Source of the DNA: Georgenia subflava
GTDB lineage: Bacteria > Actinomycetota > Actinomycetes > Actinomycetales > Actinomycetaceae
Assembly: GCF_009193155.1 (NCBI RefSeq)
Contig: NZ_VUKD01000002.1
Location: 720,091 to 784,090 of the forward strand
Reading direction: 5' to 3'
Length of the DNA stretch: 64,000 nucleotides
Position 1 is the first letter of the stretch; each line of letters opens with the position of its first letter. Positions 28,741 to 38,115 of this stretch are shown in pieces. The position numbers and the translations under genes were made by a program. The notes below the pieces were generated by a model. It was not told the DNA's origin and did not search any database. It saw only the letters and a program-made list of their open reading frames with translations.

Positions 28741-29040
28741 ATGACCGGAGCCTTGATCGGAGCGCTGCTCGCCGCGCTGTGCGCGCTCGTCGTGCTGCTC
28801 ATGCTCGTCGCGGAACGCCGTCCGGAGGGCGGCTGGGCGGCCTGGCTGCGCGGGTCGCTCGATGCCTGGCGCTCCGACGAGCTCAGCGGCGAGAACCTGC
28901 GGGTGCGTCGCTCGGACGTGCGCGACACGCCCGTCGAGGACCTCTTCAGCCTGGGGGAGCCGGTCGACGAGCCGGCCTACACCCGGCCGGAGGAGCTGGT
29001 GGCGCGTCTGGAGCACGTCCGCGGGGCCGCCCGCCGCTGA
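28741..29040 (+). CDS. Small membrane-anchored hypothetical protein between smc and ftsY
   Basis: A 99-aa protein with one N-terminal membrane helix (MTGALIGALLAALCALVVLLML) and a polar cytoplasmic part with charged motifs (SDELSGENLRVRRSDVRDT, EELVARLEHVRGAARR). I do not recognise a named family. Position between smc and ftsY, codon use like its neighbours, and a leaderless-type -10 support it being real. An upstream in-frame ATG (28705) overlaps the promoter and is less likely. Confidence 0.65.
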   Translation: MTGALIGALLAALCALVVLLMLVAERRPEGGWAAWLRGSLDAWRSDELSGENLRVRRSDVRDTPVEDLFSLGEPVDEPAYTRPEELVARLEHVRGAARR

Positions 29041-29104
29041 GAAGCGGCTCCGCCCACGTCGCACGGTGCGGGGCGGGCGCTCGCCCCCACGTGCCCGCGT
29101 GGGC

Positions 29105-29110
29105 CAGAAT
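29105..29110 (+). promoter_or_regulatory. -10 element for a leaderless ftsY transcript
   Basis: CAGAAT ends 6 bases before the ftsY GTG at 29117; no ribosome site. Confidence 0.55.
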
Positions 29111-29116
29111 GAGCCC

Positions 29117-30286
29117 GTGACTGACCTGATCTGGATCCTCATCGCCGTCGGCGCGCTCATCGTCGTGGCGGCCATCGTCGGTGCCGTAGCCCTCACCACC
29201 GGCCGCCGTCGCAACCGCGGCCCGTCGGCGACCCTGCCGCCGGTGGACATCAGCCCTTACGACGTCGACCAGCCGCCCGCCGAGGGCGCGACCGCCGTCG
29301 CCCTGGAAGAGGCTCCGCAGGCTCCGCCCGCCCCCACGCTGGAACGGCCGGAGCCGGTCGCCGGGCGCATGCAGCGCCTGCGCGCCCGCCTGGCGCGCTC
29401 GGGGACCATCGGCCAGACGATCCTGTCCATCCTCTCCCGCGGCGACCTCAAGGAGGAGGACTGGGAGGAGATCGAGGAGACCCTCCTGCTCGCCGACGTC
29501 GGCATCGGGCCCACCACCGAGCTGATGGACCACCTGCGCACCGAGACGAAGGTGCTCGGTACCACCGACGCCCAGGCGGTGCGCGGCGTGCTGCGCGCCG
29601 AGCTGCTCAAGCTGGTCGACCCGACCATGGACCGCACCCTCCACCTCGAGCCGTCGCTCGGCGACGACGGTCAGCCGCACCCGGCCACCGTGCTCGTCGT
29701 CGGCGTCAACGGCACGGGCAAGACGACGACGGTCGGCAAGCTCGCCCGCGTGCTCGTCGCCGATGACCACGACGTCGTCCTCGGGGCGGCCGACACCTTC
29801 CGCGCCGCCGCCGCGGACCAGCTCAGCACCTGGGGCTCGCGGGTCGGCGTCACCGTGGTCCGCTCCGAGCGCGAGGGGGCCGACCCGGCCGCGGTCGCCT
29901 TCGACGCCGTGAAGCACGGACGCGAGGTCGGCGCGGACGTCGTCATGGTCGACACCGCGGGCCGGCTGCAGAACAAGGCCGGGCTGATGGACGAGCTCGG
30001 CAAGATCAAGCGGGTGATGTCCCGCGAGGCGCCCGTCCGCGAGGTCCTGCTGGTCCTCGACGCGACCACCGGCCAGAACGGCATGCGCCAGGCGCAGGTC
30101 TTCGCCGAGGTCGTCGACGTCACCGGCATCGTGCTGACGAAGCTCGACGGGACCGCGAAGGGCGGCATCGTCGTCGCCGTCCAGCGCGAGCTCGGCGTCC
30201 CGGTGAAGTTCGTCGGGCTCGGCGAGGGGCCGGACGACCTCGCGCCGTTCGTGCCCGAGGAGTTCGTGGACGCGCTCCTGTCCTGA
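29117..30286 (+). CDS. ftsY: Signal recognition particle receptor FtsY
   Basis: FtsY docks ribosome-SRP complexes at the membrane and exchanges GTPase activation with Ffh (32271). The 389-aa protein has an N-terminal membrane helix (LIWILIAVGALIVVAAIVGAVAL), a Pro/Ala/Glu linker, then the NG domain: G1 GVNGTGKTTTVGK (from residue 196), GAADTFRAAAADQL, VDTAGRLQNKAGLMDEL, TKLDGTAKGG and GLGEGPDDL. The N-terminal helix replaces the long acidic A domain of E. coli FtsY, as is usual in actinobacteria. GTG 29117 fits the -10 spacing. Confidence 0.96.
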   Translation: MTDLIWILIAVGALIVVAAIVGAVALTTGRRRNRGPSATLPPVDISPYDVDQPPAEGATAVALEEAPQAPPAPTLERPEPVAGRMQRLRARLARSGTIGQTILSILSRGDLKEEDWEEIEETLLLADVGIGPTTELMDHLRTETKVLGTTDAQAVRGVLRAELLKLVDPTMDRTLHLEPSLGDDGQPHPATVLVVGVNGTGKTTTVGKLARVLVADDHDVVLGAADTFRAAAADQLSTWGSRVGVTVVRSEREGADPAAVAFDAVKHGREVGADVVMVDTAGRLQNKAGLMDELGKIKRVMSREAPVREVLLVLDATTGQNGMRQAQVFAEVVDVTGIVLTKLDGTAKGGIVVAVQRELGVPVKFVGLGEGPDDLAPFVPEEFVDALLS

Positions 30287-30290
30287 CCTG

Positions 30291-30322
30291 GCGCCGTCCC
30301 AGACGGTGGGACGAGGCGGCGC
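30291..30322 (+). terminator. Imperfect hairpin after ftsY
   Basis: GCGCCGTCCCA and TGGGAC...GGCGGCGC can form an interrupted stem just after the ftsY stop; no T-tract. Confidence 0.4.
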
Positions 30323-30355
30323 TCGCAACACGATCGTCACACCGGCCGCAGATCT

Positions 30356-32106
<1,751 letters not shown>

Positions 32107-32270
32107 CGCGCGCCTCCACCGAGGCGCGACGCACCACTGGCCCGGTCCGGCTGCCCCTGCCGGGGGAGTTGGCCCGGGCCGCGTCCGTAGGCGCCCCGGC
32201 GACGGGGTGACGGCGCTGCTGGCGTTACCCTGATCCTCAGCCCGCACCGTCCGACGACCAGAGGTACGCC

Positions 32271-33836
32271 TTGTTCGCCAACCTGTCCGACCGGCTCACA
32301 GCCTCCTTCAAGCAGCTCCGCGGCAAGGGTCGGCTCTCCGAGGCCGACATCGACGCGACCGTCTCGGAGATCCGCCGCGCCCTGCTCGAGGCGGACGTCG
32401 CGCTGCCCGTGGTCCGCGCCTTCGCGGCCAACGTGCGTGAGCGGGCGAAGTCGGCCGAGGTCTCCGCCGCGCTGAACCCGGGCCAGCAGGTCATCAAGAT
32501 CGTCAACGCCGAGCTCGTCGAGATCCTCGGCGGCGAGGCGCGCGACCTCCGGTTCGCGAAGAACCCGCCCACAGTCATCATGCTCGCCGGCCTGCAGGGC
32601 GCCGGCAAGACGACGCTCGCCGGCAAGCTGGGGCGCTGGCTGCGCGACCAGGGCCACACCCCGCTGCTGGTCGCCGCCGACCTGCAGCGCCCCAACGCGG
32701 TGACGCAGCTGCAGGTGGTCGGCGAGCGCGCCGGTGTCCCGGTCTGGGCGCCGGAGCCGGGCAACGGCGTGGGCGACCCGGTCGGCGTCGCGCGCTCCGG
32801 CATCCAGCACGCCCACGACAAGCAGTACTCCGTGGTCGTCGTCGACACCGCCGGACGGCTGGGCGTCGACGCGGAGATGATGCAGCAGGCCGCGGACATC
32901 CGCGACGCCGTCAGCCCCGACGAGATCCTCTTCGTCCTCGACGCCATGATCGGCCAGGACGCCGTCACTACCGCCAACGCCTTCGCCGAGGGCGTGGGCT
33001 TCTCCGGCGTCGTCCTGACCAAGCTCGACGGCGACGCCCGCGGTGGTGCGGCGCTGTCCGTGCGCGGGGTCACCGGCAAGCCGGTTATGTTCGCCTCCAC
33101 CGGTGAGAAGCTCACCGACTTCGAGCGCTTCCACGCCGACCGGATGGCCTCGCGCATCCTCGACATGGGCGACATCCTCACGCTCATCGAGCAGGCCGAG
33201 CGCACCTTCGACGCCGCCCAGGCCGAGGAGATGGCCGCGAAGATCTCCGGCGAGGGCGACTTCACCCTCCAGGACTTCCTCGGCCAGCTCCAGCAGCTGA
33301 AGAAGATGGGCTCGATGAAGAAGATGCTCGGCATGCTGCCGGGCATGGGCCAGATGCGCGAGCAGCTCGAGAACTTCGACGAGCGCGAGGTCGACCGGGT
33401 CGAGGCGATCGTGCACTCGATGACCCCCGCGGAGCGGGTCGACCCGAGGATCCTCAACGGCTCGCGGCGCCAGCGCATCGCCCGCGGCTCCGGCACCACC
33501 GTCACCGAGGTCAACTCGCTCATGGAGCGCTTCGACCAGGCCAAGACGATGATGCGCCAGATGGCCCGCTCCGGCGGCAAGGGCGGTGTGCCCGGCATGG
33601 GCATGATGCCCGGCGGCGGCAAGAAGTCGAAGGGCCGCATGGCCCCGCCGCCCAAGAAGGGCAAGAAGGGCAAGTCCGGCAACCCCGCGAAGCGCGCGCA
33701 GCAGGAGCGTGAGGCCGCCCAGCGCGCCGCGCAGCAGCCGGCCGCGCCGGCCGGTTCGGCGTTCGGGCTCGGCGCACCGAAGCAGCAGGAGGACGCGATG
33801 CCCGACCTCGAGGAGCTGCAGAAGTACCTGCGCTGA
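32271..33836 (+). CDS. ffh: Signal recognition particle protein Ffh (SRP54)
   Basis: Ffh binds signal sequences and SRP RNA and pairs with FtsY. The 521-aa protein has the N domain, G1 GLQGAGKTTLAGKL (from residue 107), VDTAGRLGVDAEMM, TKLDGDARGGAAL and the Met-rich M domain (about 325-445; KKMGSMKKMLGMLPGMGQM, and MTPAERVDPRILNGSRRQRIARGSG for RNA binding). A Lys/Ala/Gln-rich tail (~450-521) extends beyond the usual end. TTG 32271 is chosen from the family start FANLSDRL and AGAGG upstream; TACCCT near 32226 may be its -10. Confidence 0.97.
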   Translation: MFANLSDRLTASFKQLRGKGRLSEADIDATVSEIRRALLEADVALPVVRAFAANVRERAKSAEVSAALNPGQQVIKIVNAELVEILGGEARDLRFAKNPPTVIMLAGLQGAGKTTLAGKLGRWLRDQGHTPLLVAADLQRPNAVTQLQVVGERAGVPVWAPEPGNGVGDPVGVARSGIQHAHDKQYSVVVVDTAGRLGVDAEMMQQAADIRDAVSPDEILFVLDAMIGQDAVTTANAFAEGVGFSGVVLTKLDGDARGGAALSVRGVTGKPVMFASTGEKLTDFERFHADRMASRILDMGDILTLIEQAERTFDAAQAEEMAAKISGEGDFTLQDFLGQLQQLKKMGSMKKMLGMLPGMGQMREQLENFDEREVDRVEAIVHSMTPAERVDPRILNGSRRQRIARGSGTTVTEVNSLMERFDQAKTMMRQMARSGGKGGVPGMGMMPGGGKKSKGRMAPPPKKGKKGKSGNPAKRAQQEREAAQRAAQQPAAPAGSAFGLGAPKQQEDAMPDLEELQKYLR

Positions 33837-33837
33837 T

Positions 33838-33869
33838 CGGCAGCGGCCCTCGTGGTGCGCCCGCTGCCG
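33838..33869 (+). terminator. Hairpin after ffh
   Basis: CGGCAGCGG (33838-33846) and CCGCTGCCG (33861-33869) form a perfect 9-bp stem with a 14-nt loop directly behind the ffh stop; no T-tract. Confidence 0.6.
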
Positions 33870-33870
33870 A

Positions 33871-33936
33871 CTGCTCGGTCGGACCGCCTGCTCGGTCGGA
33901 CCGCCTGCTCGGTCGGACCGCCTGCTCGGTCGCACG
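33871..33936. repeat. 17-bp tandem repeat, four copies
   Basis: Unit CTGCTCGGTCGGACCGC repeats perfectly at 33871, 33888 and 33905, with a truncated fourth at 33922. Confidence 0.95.
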
Positions 33937-33969
33937 GAGCCGTCGATCCTGATCTCCCTGCCGCAGAGA

Positions 33970-34019
33970 AACTTCCCTGCCGATGTGGTCGCTATGACGA
34001 CCACATCGACGGTCAAGTT
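33970..34019. repeat. Interspersed palindromic element, copy A
   Basis: Arms AACTTCCCTGCCGATGTGGT and its partner ending GGTCAAGTT surround a centre GTCG-CTATGA-CGAC; the inner 11 bp (CGATGTGGTCG) and the outer AACTT pair perfectly. Its right half plus ~14 further bases is identical to the sequence right of the IS30 element (35412-35453). Confidence 0.85.
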
Positions 34020-34031
34020 CGGGCCGCGGCC

Positions 34032-34102
34032 GCTGCCGGCGGCCGCCCGGGTCCGGCCGTGGCCGGCGGCCGCCCGGGTCCGGCCGTGGCCGGCGACCGC
34101 CC
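34032..34102. repeat. 27-bp tandem repeat
   Basis: GGCCGCCCGGGTCCGGCC recurs in units starting at 34032 and 34059, with a partial third at 34086, between palindromes A and B. Confidence 0.85.
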
Positions 34103-34135
34103 AGAGCAACTTCCCTGCCGAGGTGGTGGGGCGGA

Positions 34136-35406
34136 TTCAGGGGCGGGACGCAACGGGATCATCGTCGAGATCGGAGAGTAGCGCTTGGAGTGCTTGTGCC
34201 GGTGTGCGCCAGCCGAGGGTCTTGCGGGGTCGTTCGTTGAGCTCGGCGGCGACGGCGGTGAGGTTCTCGATGTCATGGACAGACAGGTCGGTGCCCTTGG
34301 GGTAGTACTGACGCAGCAAGCCGTTGGTGTTTTCGTTGCTGCCGCGCTGCCATGGCGAGTGGGGATCGCAGAAGTAGATCGGTAGGTCCTGGGCGATGGT
34401 GATCTGACGGTGGGACTTCATCTCGGTGCCCTGGTCCCAGGTCAGCGAGCGGCGCAGCGCCGCAGGAAGGGTGCCGATGGTCGCCGCGATCGCGGCCTGC
34501 ATGTTCTCAGCGTTGTGTCCGCCAGGCAGATGCATCAGCATCACGAACCGGGTTGAACGCTCCACCAGGGTCCCGATCGCTGACTTGTTGTGCTGGCCCA
34601 TGATCAGATCTCCCTCCCAGTGCCCCGGGACCGCACGGTCCTCGGCCTCGGCGGGACGTTCGGAGATCGTCACCATGTCGGGGATGCGCCCGCGCCCGCC
34701 GCTGGGGACTTCCTTGTGACCTCGGCGTGGTTTGCGCAGCGCCCTACCGGTACGCAGGCATGTCGTCAGCTCGCGTCGCAGGGCGCCGCGGCCCTGGACG
34801 TAGAGCGCCTGGTAGATCGTCTCGTGGCTGGCTCGCATCAACCCATCGTCGGGGAAGTCGATCCGTAGCCGGGAACTGATCTGCTCCGGGCTCCACCGCA
34901 GCTTCAGCTTGTCCTGGATGTACTCCTGCAGCGCGGGGTTGGTCGCGATCCGGCATAGACGGGCATGCGCAGCCCTGGAGGCACTCTCGGCCCGTCCTTG
35001 TGCCGTGACCGCCCGATACTGGCGTGGATTTCCGCGCACACCGCTGTGACGGCGGATCTCTCGGCTGATCGTCGATGGCGCTCGTGCGAGTTCTCGGGCG
35101 ATCACGCGTAGTGACTTCCCGGCCGCCAGCCCGCGCGAGATCTCCTCTCGTTCAGCCAACGACAGATACCGGCCGGCGGGTTCATCCAGAGTCATCGGTG
35201 ACATGCCGCCAGCCTCGTTAAACCACAGCCGTCCAGTCTCACGCGACACGCCCACCGCTTCGGCCGCTGGCCGCCAATGCCCACTGGCACGAACCTGACG
35301 CCAGAACTCACGACGCGTCTGCCTGGTCAGCCCACGCCTTCCCCGTTTCCCACGAACCACGGCCACAACACCCTCCTCACCACCGGTGTTGCGTCCCGCC
35401 CCTGAA
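34136..35406. mobile_element. IS30-family insertion sequence
   Basis: A 1271-bp element with perfect 19-bp terminal inverted repeats (TTCAGGGGCGGGACGCAAC at 34136-34154 and its complement at 35388-35406), flanked by a 2-bp GA duplication (34134-34135 and 35407-35408). It carries one intact transposase on the minus strand. IS30-family elements are known to favour palindromic targets, and this one lies inside a palindromic intergenic element. Confidence 0.92.
34137..35366 (-). CDS. IS30-family transposase
   Basis: The 409-aa DDE transposase has an N-terminal helix-turn-helix (YLSLAEREEISRGLAAGKSL, then ARELARAPSTISREIRRHSG, the IS30 HTH signature), and a C-terminal RNase H-like core: D in GHWEGDLIMG, D in LTWDQGTEM, E in SPWQRGSNENTNGLLRQY followed by FPKGTDL-like YPKGTDL. 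It is intact, full length, with its stop codon inside the left terminal repeat. It would catalyse transposition of the surrounding element. Confidence 0.95.
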   Translation of the reverse strand: MAVVRGKRGRRGLTRQTRREFWRQVRASGHWRPAAEAVGVSRETGRLWFNEAGGMSPMTLDEPAGRYLSLAEREEISRGLAAGKSLRVIARELARAPSTISREIRRHSGVRGNPRQYRAVTAQGRAESASRAAHARLCRIATNPALQEYIQDKLKLRWSPEQISSRLRIDFPDDGLMRASHETIYQALYVQGRGALRRELTTCLRTGRALRKPRRGHKEVPSGGRGRIPDMVTISERPAEAEDRAVPGHWEGDLIMGQHNKSAIGTLVERSTRFVMLMHLPGGHNAENMQAAIAATIGTLPAALRRSLTWDQGTEMKSHRQITIAQDLPIYFCDPHSPWQRGSNENTNGLLRQYYPKGTDLSVHDIENLTAVAAELNERPRKTLGWRTPAQALQALLSDLDDDPVASRP

Positions 35407-35476
35407 GACGAGTCGCTATGACGACCACATCGACGGTCAAGTTCGGGCCGCGGTGGCCCGTGAGAACCTGTGCGCT

Positions 35477-36571
35477 ATGGGCGACCTGCTGCACCTGACC
35501 GGAACCGTGGTGGTCGACGACCACACTGAGCTTCCCGAGGCGTGGGTCGCCGACGGCCGGATCGCTCTCCGGCGCCCCGCCGGCGCCGAGCACGCGACCA
35601 CCATCACCGGCTTTGTGCTGCCCGGGCTCGTGGACGTGCACTGCCACATCGGTCTCGGTGCCGACGGCGCGGTGACCGTCGAGGACGCCCTGCTGCAGGG
35701 CAAGGCGGACCGCGACGCCGGCACGCTCCTCGTGCGTGACGCCGGCTCGCCGATGGACAACCGCTGGGTGCAGGACCGGGTCGACATGCCCCGTCTCGTC
35801 CGGGCCGGGCACCACCTCGCCAGACCGAAGCGCTACCTGCGCCACTACGGCCTCGAGCTCGACGACGTCCACCGGCTGCCGGAGGCGGTGGCCGAGCAGG
35901 CGAGGTTCGGCGACGGCTGGGTCAAGATCGTCGCCGACTGGATCGACCGCAGCGCCGGCGCCGACGCGGACCTCGCGCCGCTGTGGCCGGCAGACGTCCT
36001 GGCCGACGCGATCGCCGCCGCGCACGACAACGGCGCACGGGTCACCGCGCACACCTTCGCCCACGAGGCGATCGACCCGTTGCTCGACGCCGGCATCGAC
36101 GGCATCGAGCACGGCACCGGCATGGACGCCGACCACATCGCCGAGGCCGCCCGCCGCGGGATCCCGGTCACCCCGACTCTGCTGCAGGTCGGGCGGTTCG
36201 CCGACATCGCCGACCAGGCCGGCACCAAGTACCCGGTCTACGCCGAACGGATGCGCCGGATGCACGCGCGCCGGCACACCCAGGTCCGTGCCTTCCACGA
36301 GGCCGGCGTCCCGCTGCTCATGGGCTCCGACGCCGGTGGCACGATCGGGCACGGCTCGCTGCCCGCCGAGCTGGCCGAGGTGGTCCGCGCCGGGGTGCCG
36401 ACGGCGGACGTCGTCGCCGCCGCCAGCTGGCGCGGTCGACAGGTCCTCGGTGTGCCCGGCATCGAGGAGGGCGCGAGCGCCGATGTGGTCGTCTACGACG
36501 CCGACCCCCGCACGGACGTCTCCGTCCTGGCGCGACCGGCCGCCGTCGTCCTGCGCGGCCGACGCTACTGA
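35477..36571 (+). CDS. Metal-dependent amidohydrolase family protein
   Basis: The 364-aa protein belongs to the amidohydrolase superfamily (imidazolonepropionase/prolidase-like branch): GLVDVHCHIGLG (HxH metal site), a candidate Lys in DGWVKIVADWIDRS, RVTAHTFAHEAI (His), GIEHGTGM (His) and MGSDAGGTIGHGS (Asp). Substrate unknown; such proteins hydrolyse cyclic amides or dipeptides. ATG 35477 (MGDLLHLTG) is preferred over GTG 35453, which lies within the hairpin-forming end of the palindromic element. Its promoter region directly borders the IS30 insertion and palindrome B. Its 3' end is tandemly duplicated downstream. Confidence 0.82.
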   Translation: MGDLLHLTGTVVVDDHTELPEAWVADGRIALRRPAGAEHATTITGFVLPGLVDVHCHIGLGADGAVTVEDALLQGKADRDAGTLLVRDAGSPMDNRWVQDRVDMPRLVRAGHHLARPKRYLRHYGLELDDVHRLPEAVAEQARFGDGWVKIVADWIDRSAGADADLAPLWPADVLADAIAAAHDNGARVTAHTFAHEAIDPLLDAGIDGIEHGTGMDADHIAEAARRGIPVTPTLLQVGRFADIADQAGTKYPVYAERMRRMHARRHTQVRAFHEAGVPLLMGSDAGGTIGHGSLPAELAEVVRAGVPTADVVAAASWRGRQVLGVPGIEEGASADVVVYDADPRTDVSVLARPAAVVLRGRRY

Positions 36572-36684
36572 CGGCACTCCGACGTCAGGCGACCGTCCGC
36601 CGTCGTCCGGCGCGGTCAACGGTACTGAAGCGCTTCGTCCTGACCCGACTGTCCGCCGTCGTACGGCGCCCTAGACGGTGCTGA
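36515..36684. repeat. Tandem copies of the amidohydrolase 3' end
   Basis: The last 57 bases of the gene (36515-36571) are followed by two diverged copies, 36572-36628 and 36629-36684. All three share CCGCCGTCGT and each ends in CTGA at the same phase as the true stop codon. Confidence 0.82.
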
Positions 36685-36702
36685 GGGCGTCCCGACGGCA
36701 GC

Positions 36703-36746
36703 CAGGTCGCTGATGTGGTCGCAATAGCGACCATCGGAGCGACCTG
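36703..36746. repeat. Interspersed palindromic element, copy C
   Basis: A 44-bp palindrome: outer arms CAGGTCGCT / AGCGACCTG and inner GATGTGGTCGC / GCGACCATC around AATA. The core GATGTGGTCGC is shared with copies A and D; the outer arms differ. Confidence 0.75.
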
Positions 36747-36813
36747 AGTGGGGCCACATCCGGCTTCGCTGCACCCGGCTGCGGAAATACTCTTGCCCTC
36801 GCCCGAGGTTCTA

Positions 36814-36839
36814 TGGTTCATTAGTCGAGTAATGAACCA
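36814..36839. promoter_or_regulatory. Operator-like inverted repeat of the YtrA-type regulator
   Basis: Perfect 10-bp arms TGGTTCATTA and TAATGAACCA around a 6-bp spacer end 14 bases before the regulator start. The site is AT-rich in a ~73% GC region. Position and symmetry fit autorepression by the GntR protein encoded next. Confidence 0.8.
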
Positions 36840-36853
36840 GGGAAGGGGTTGGC

Positions 36854-37225
36854 GTGTTCGAAGGGCGTGAACCCATCTACGTGCAGATCGCCCAGCAGAT
36901 CCGCGGCGAGATCCTCGCGGGAAGCCTGCTGGAGGAGGAACAGGTCATGTCGACCACCCAGTACGCGACGACGTACCGCATCAACCCGGCCACCGCCGCC
37001 AAGGCGTTCGCCGAGCTGGTGGACGAGGGGGTGCTCTACAAGCGGCGGGGGGTCGGGATGTTCGTCGCCACCGGTGCCCGGGATCGGCTCCTCGACCAGC
37101 ACCGCCAGAGCTTCTTCGCCGAGGTCCTCGACCCGGCCCTCGCCCGCGCCGAGCTGCTCGGCATCACCCCCGACGAGCTCGTCCAGCACATCACCCGCAA
37201 CCAGACGAAGAGGAACGACCGATGA
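36854..37225 (+). CDS. GntR-family transcriptional regulator, YtrA subfamily
   Basis: A 123-aa regulator with the GntR winged helix (IYVQIAQQIRGEILAGSL, residues 8-25; NPATAAKAFAELVDEGVLYKRRGVGMFV, 44-71) and the short C-terminal helical tail typical of YtrA proteins, which usually repress adjacent ABC genes and respond to envelope stress or peptide antibiotics. Start GTG 36854 follows GGAAGGGG. Its stop overlaps the ABC ATPase (ATGA). The inverted repeat at 36814-36839 is its probable operator. Confidence 0.9.
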   Translation: MFEGREPIYVQIAQQIRGEILAGSLLEEEQVMSTTQYATTYRINPATAAKAFAELVDEGVLYKRRGVGMFVATGARDRLLDQHRQSFFAEVLDPALARAELLGITPDELVQHITRNQTKRNDR

Positions 37226-38115
37226 TGACCCAGCACTCCGCCGGGTTCGACGTCCGGGTCCGCGACCTGACCGTGCGCTTCAAGCGCACCACCGCGCTCG
37301 ACGGTGCCGGCTTCGAGCTGCCCGCCGGCGGCATCTACGGCCTGCTCGGCCGCAACGGGTCGGGCAAGACCACCCTGCTCGCCGTCCTCGCGGCGCTCCG
37401 CCGGCCCGACGGTGGCGAGGTGCTGGTGGACGGCGAGGCGCCGTTCGAGAACGCCCGGGTCATGGGCGGCACCGTGATCGTGCGGGAGAGCGGAGACGTC
37501 CTCCCGACCGAGCGGGTCTCGACGAACCTGAAGTACTTCGCCGCGATGCGCCCCACCTGGGACGCCGACCGGGCCGGTGAGCTCGCCGACCTCTTCGAGC
37601 TCGACCTGCGCAAGACGGTCACCGACCTCTCGAGAGGCAAGCGCTCGGCCCTGGGCGCGGTCATCGGGCTCGCCACCCGCGCCCCGCTGACCATCTTCGA
37701 CGAGGTCTACCTCGGGATGGACGCCCCCTCCCGGCAGCTCTTCTACGACCAGCTGCTGGCCGAGGTCGTCGCACACCCGCGCACCGTCCTCCTCTCCAGC
37801 CACCTCATCGGCGAGATCGAGCACCTGCTCGAGCGCGTCGTGATCCTCGACGCCGGCCGGGTGGTCGTCGCCGCCGAGACCGACGAGCTGCGTGCCCGCG
37901 GGGTCACCGTGACAGGCCCGGCCACGACCGTCGCGGCCGCGACGGACGGGCTGCGCGTCGTCGGCAGCCGCGACCTCGGCCCGACCCGCCAGGTCACCGT
38001 CTTCGACGACCTCGGCGATGGCGCCCTGACGAGCCTCGGCGAGCACGGCCTCGACCTCGGCCCGGTGCCGCTCCAGGACCTGTTCATCCACCTGACCGGG
38101 AAGGACTCCCGATGA
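37222..38115 (+). CDS. ABC transporter ATP-binding protein (YtrB-like)
   Basis: The 297-aa ATPase has Walker A GRNGSGKTTLL (about residues 42-52), a divergent signature LSRGKRSALGAVIGLA and Walker B LTIFDEVYLGMDA. The unusual signature (RGK for GGQ) and the YLGMD segment are typical of ATPases next to YtrA regulators. It probably works with the membrane protein that follows; the genes overlap by 4 bases on both sides. Function is inferred as efflux or envelope-stress response. Confidence 0.88.
   Translation: MMTQHSAGFDVRVRDLTVRFKRTTALDGAGFELPAGGIYGLLGRNGSGKTTLLAVLAALRRPDGGEVLVDGEAPFENARVMGGTVIVRESGDVLPTERVSTNLKYFAAMRPTWDADRAGELADLFELDLRKTVTDLSRGKRSALGAVIGLATRAPLTIFDEVYLGMDAPSRQLFYDQLLAEVVAHPRTVLLSSHLIGEIEHLLERVVILDAGRVVVAAETDELRARGVTVTGPATTVAAATDGLRVVGSRDLGPTRQVTVFDDLGDGALTSLGEHGLDLGPVPLQDLFIHLTGKDSR

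Larger units (their letters stand above)
34108..35443. repeat. Interspersed palindromic element, copy B, split by the IS30 insertion
   Basis: The left arm (AACTTCCCTGCCGAGGTGGT, 34108-34127) stops at 34135, where the insertion begins; the right half resumes at 35409 and ends CGACGGTCAAGTT at 35443. The intact element would have been about 63 bp. Confidence 0.7.

Noticed and set aside
36703..36746. Palindrome C as a rho-independent terminator of the amidohydrolase gene
   Set aside because: It lies over 130 bases from the stop, lacks a T-tract, and shares its core with the palindromes at 33970 and 52199.
37600..37700. Frameshift or decay in the first YtrA-cassette ATPase because of its odd LSRGK signature
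   Set aside because: The reading frame is intact, and similar divergent signatures are usual for ATPases next to YtrA regulators.
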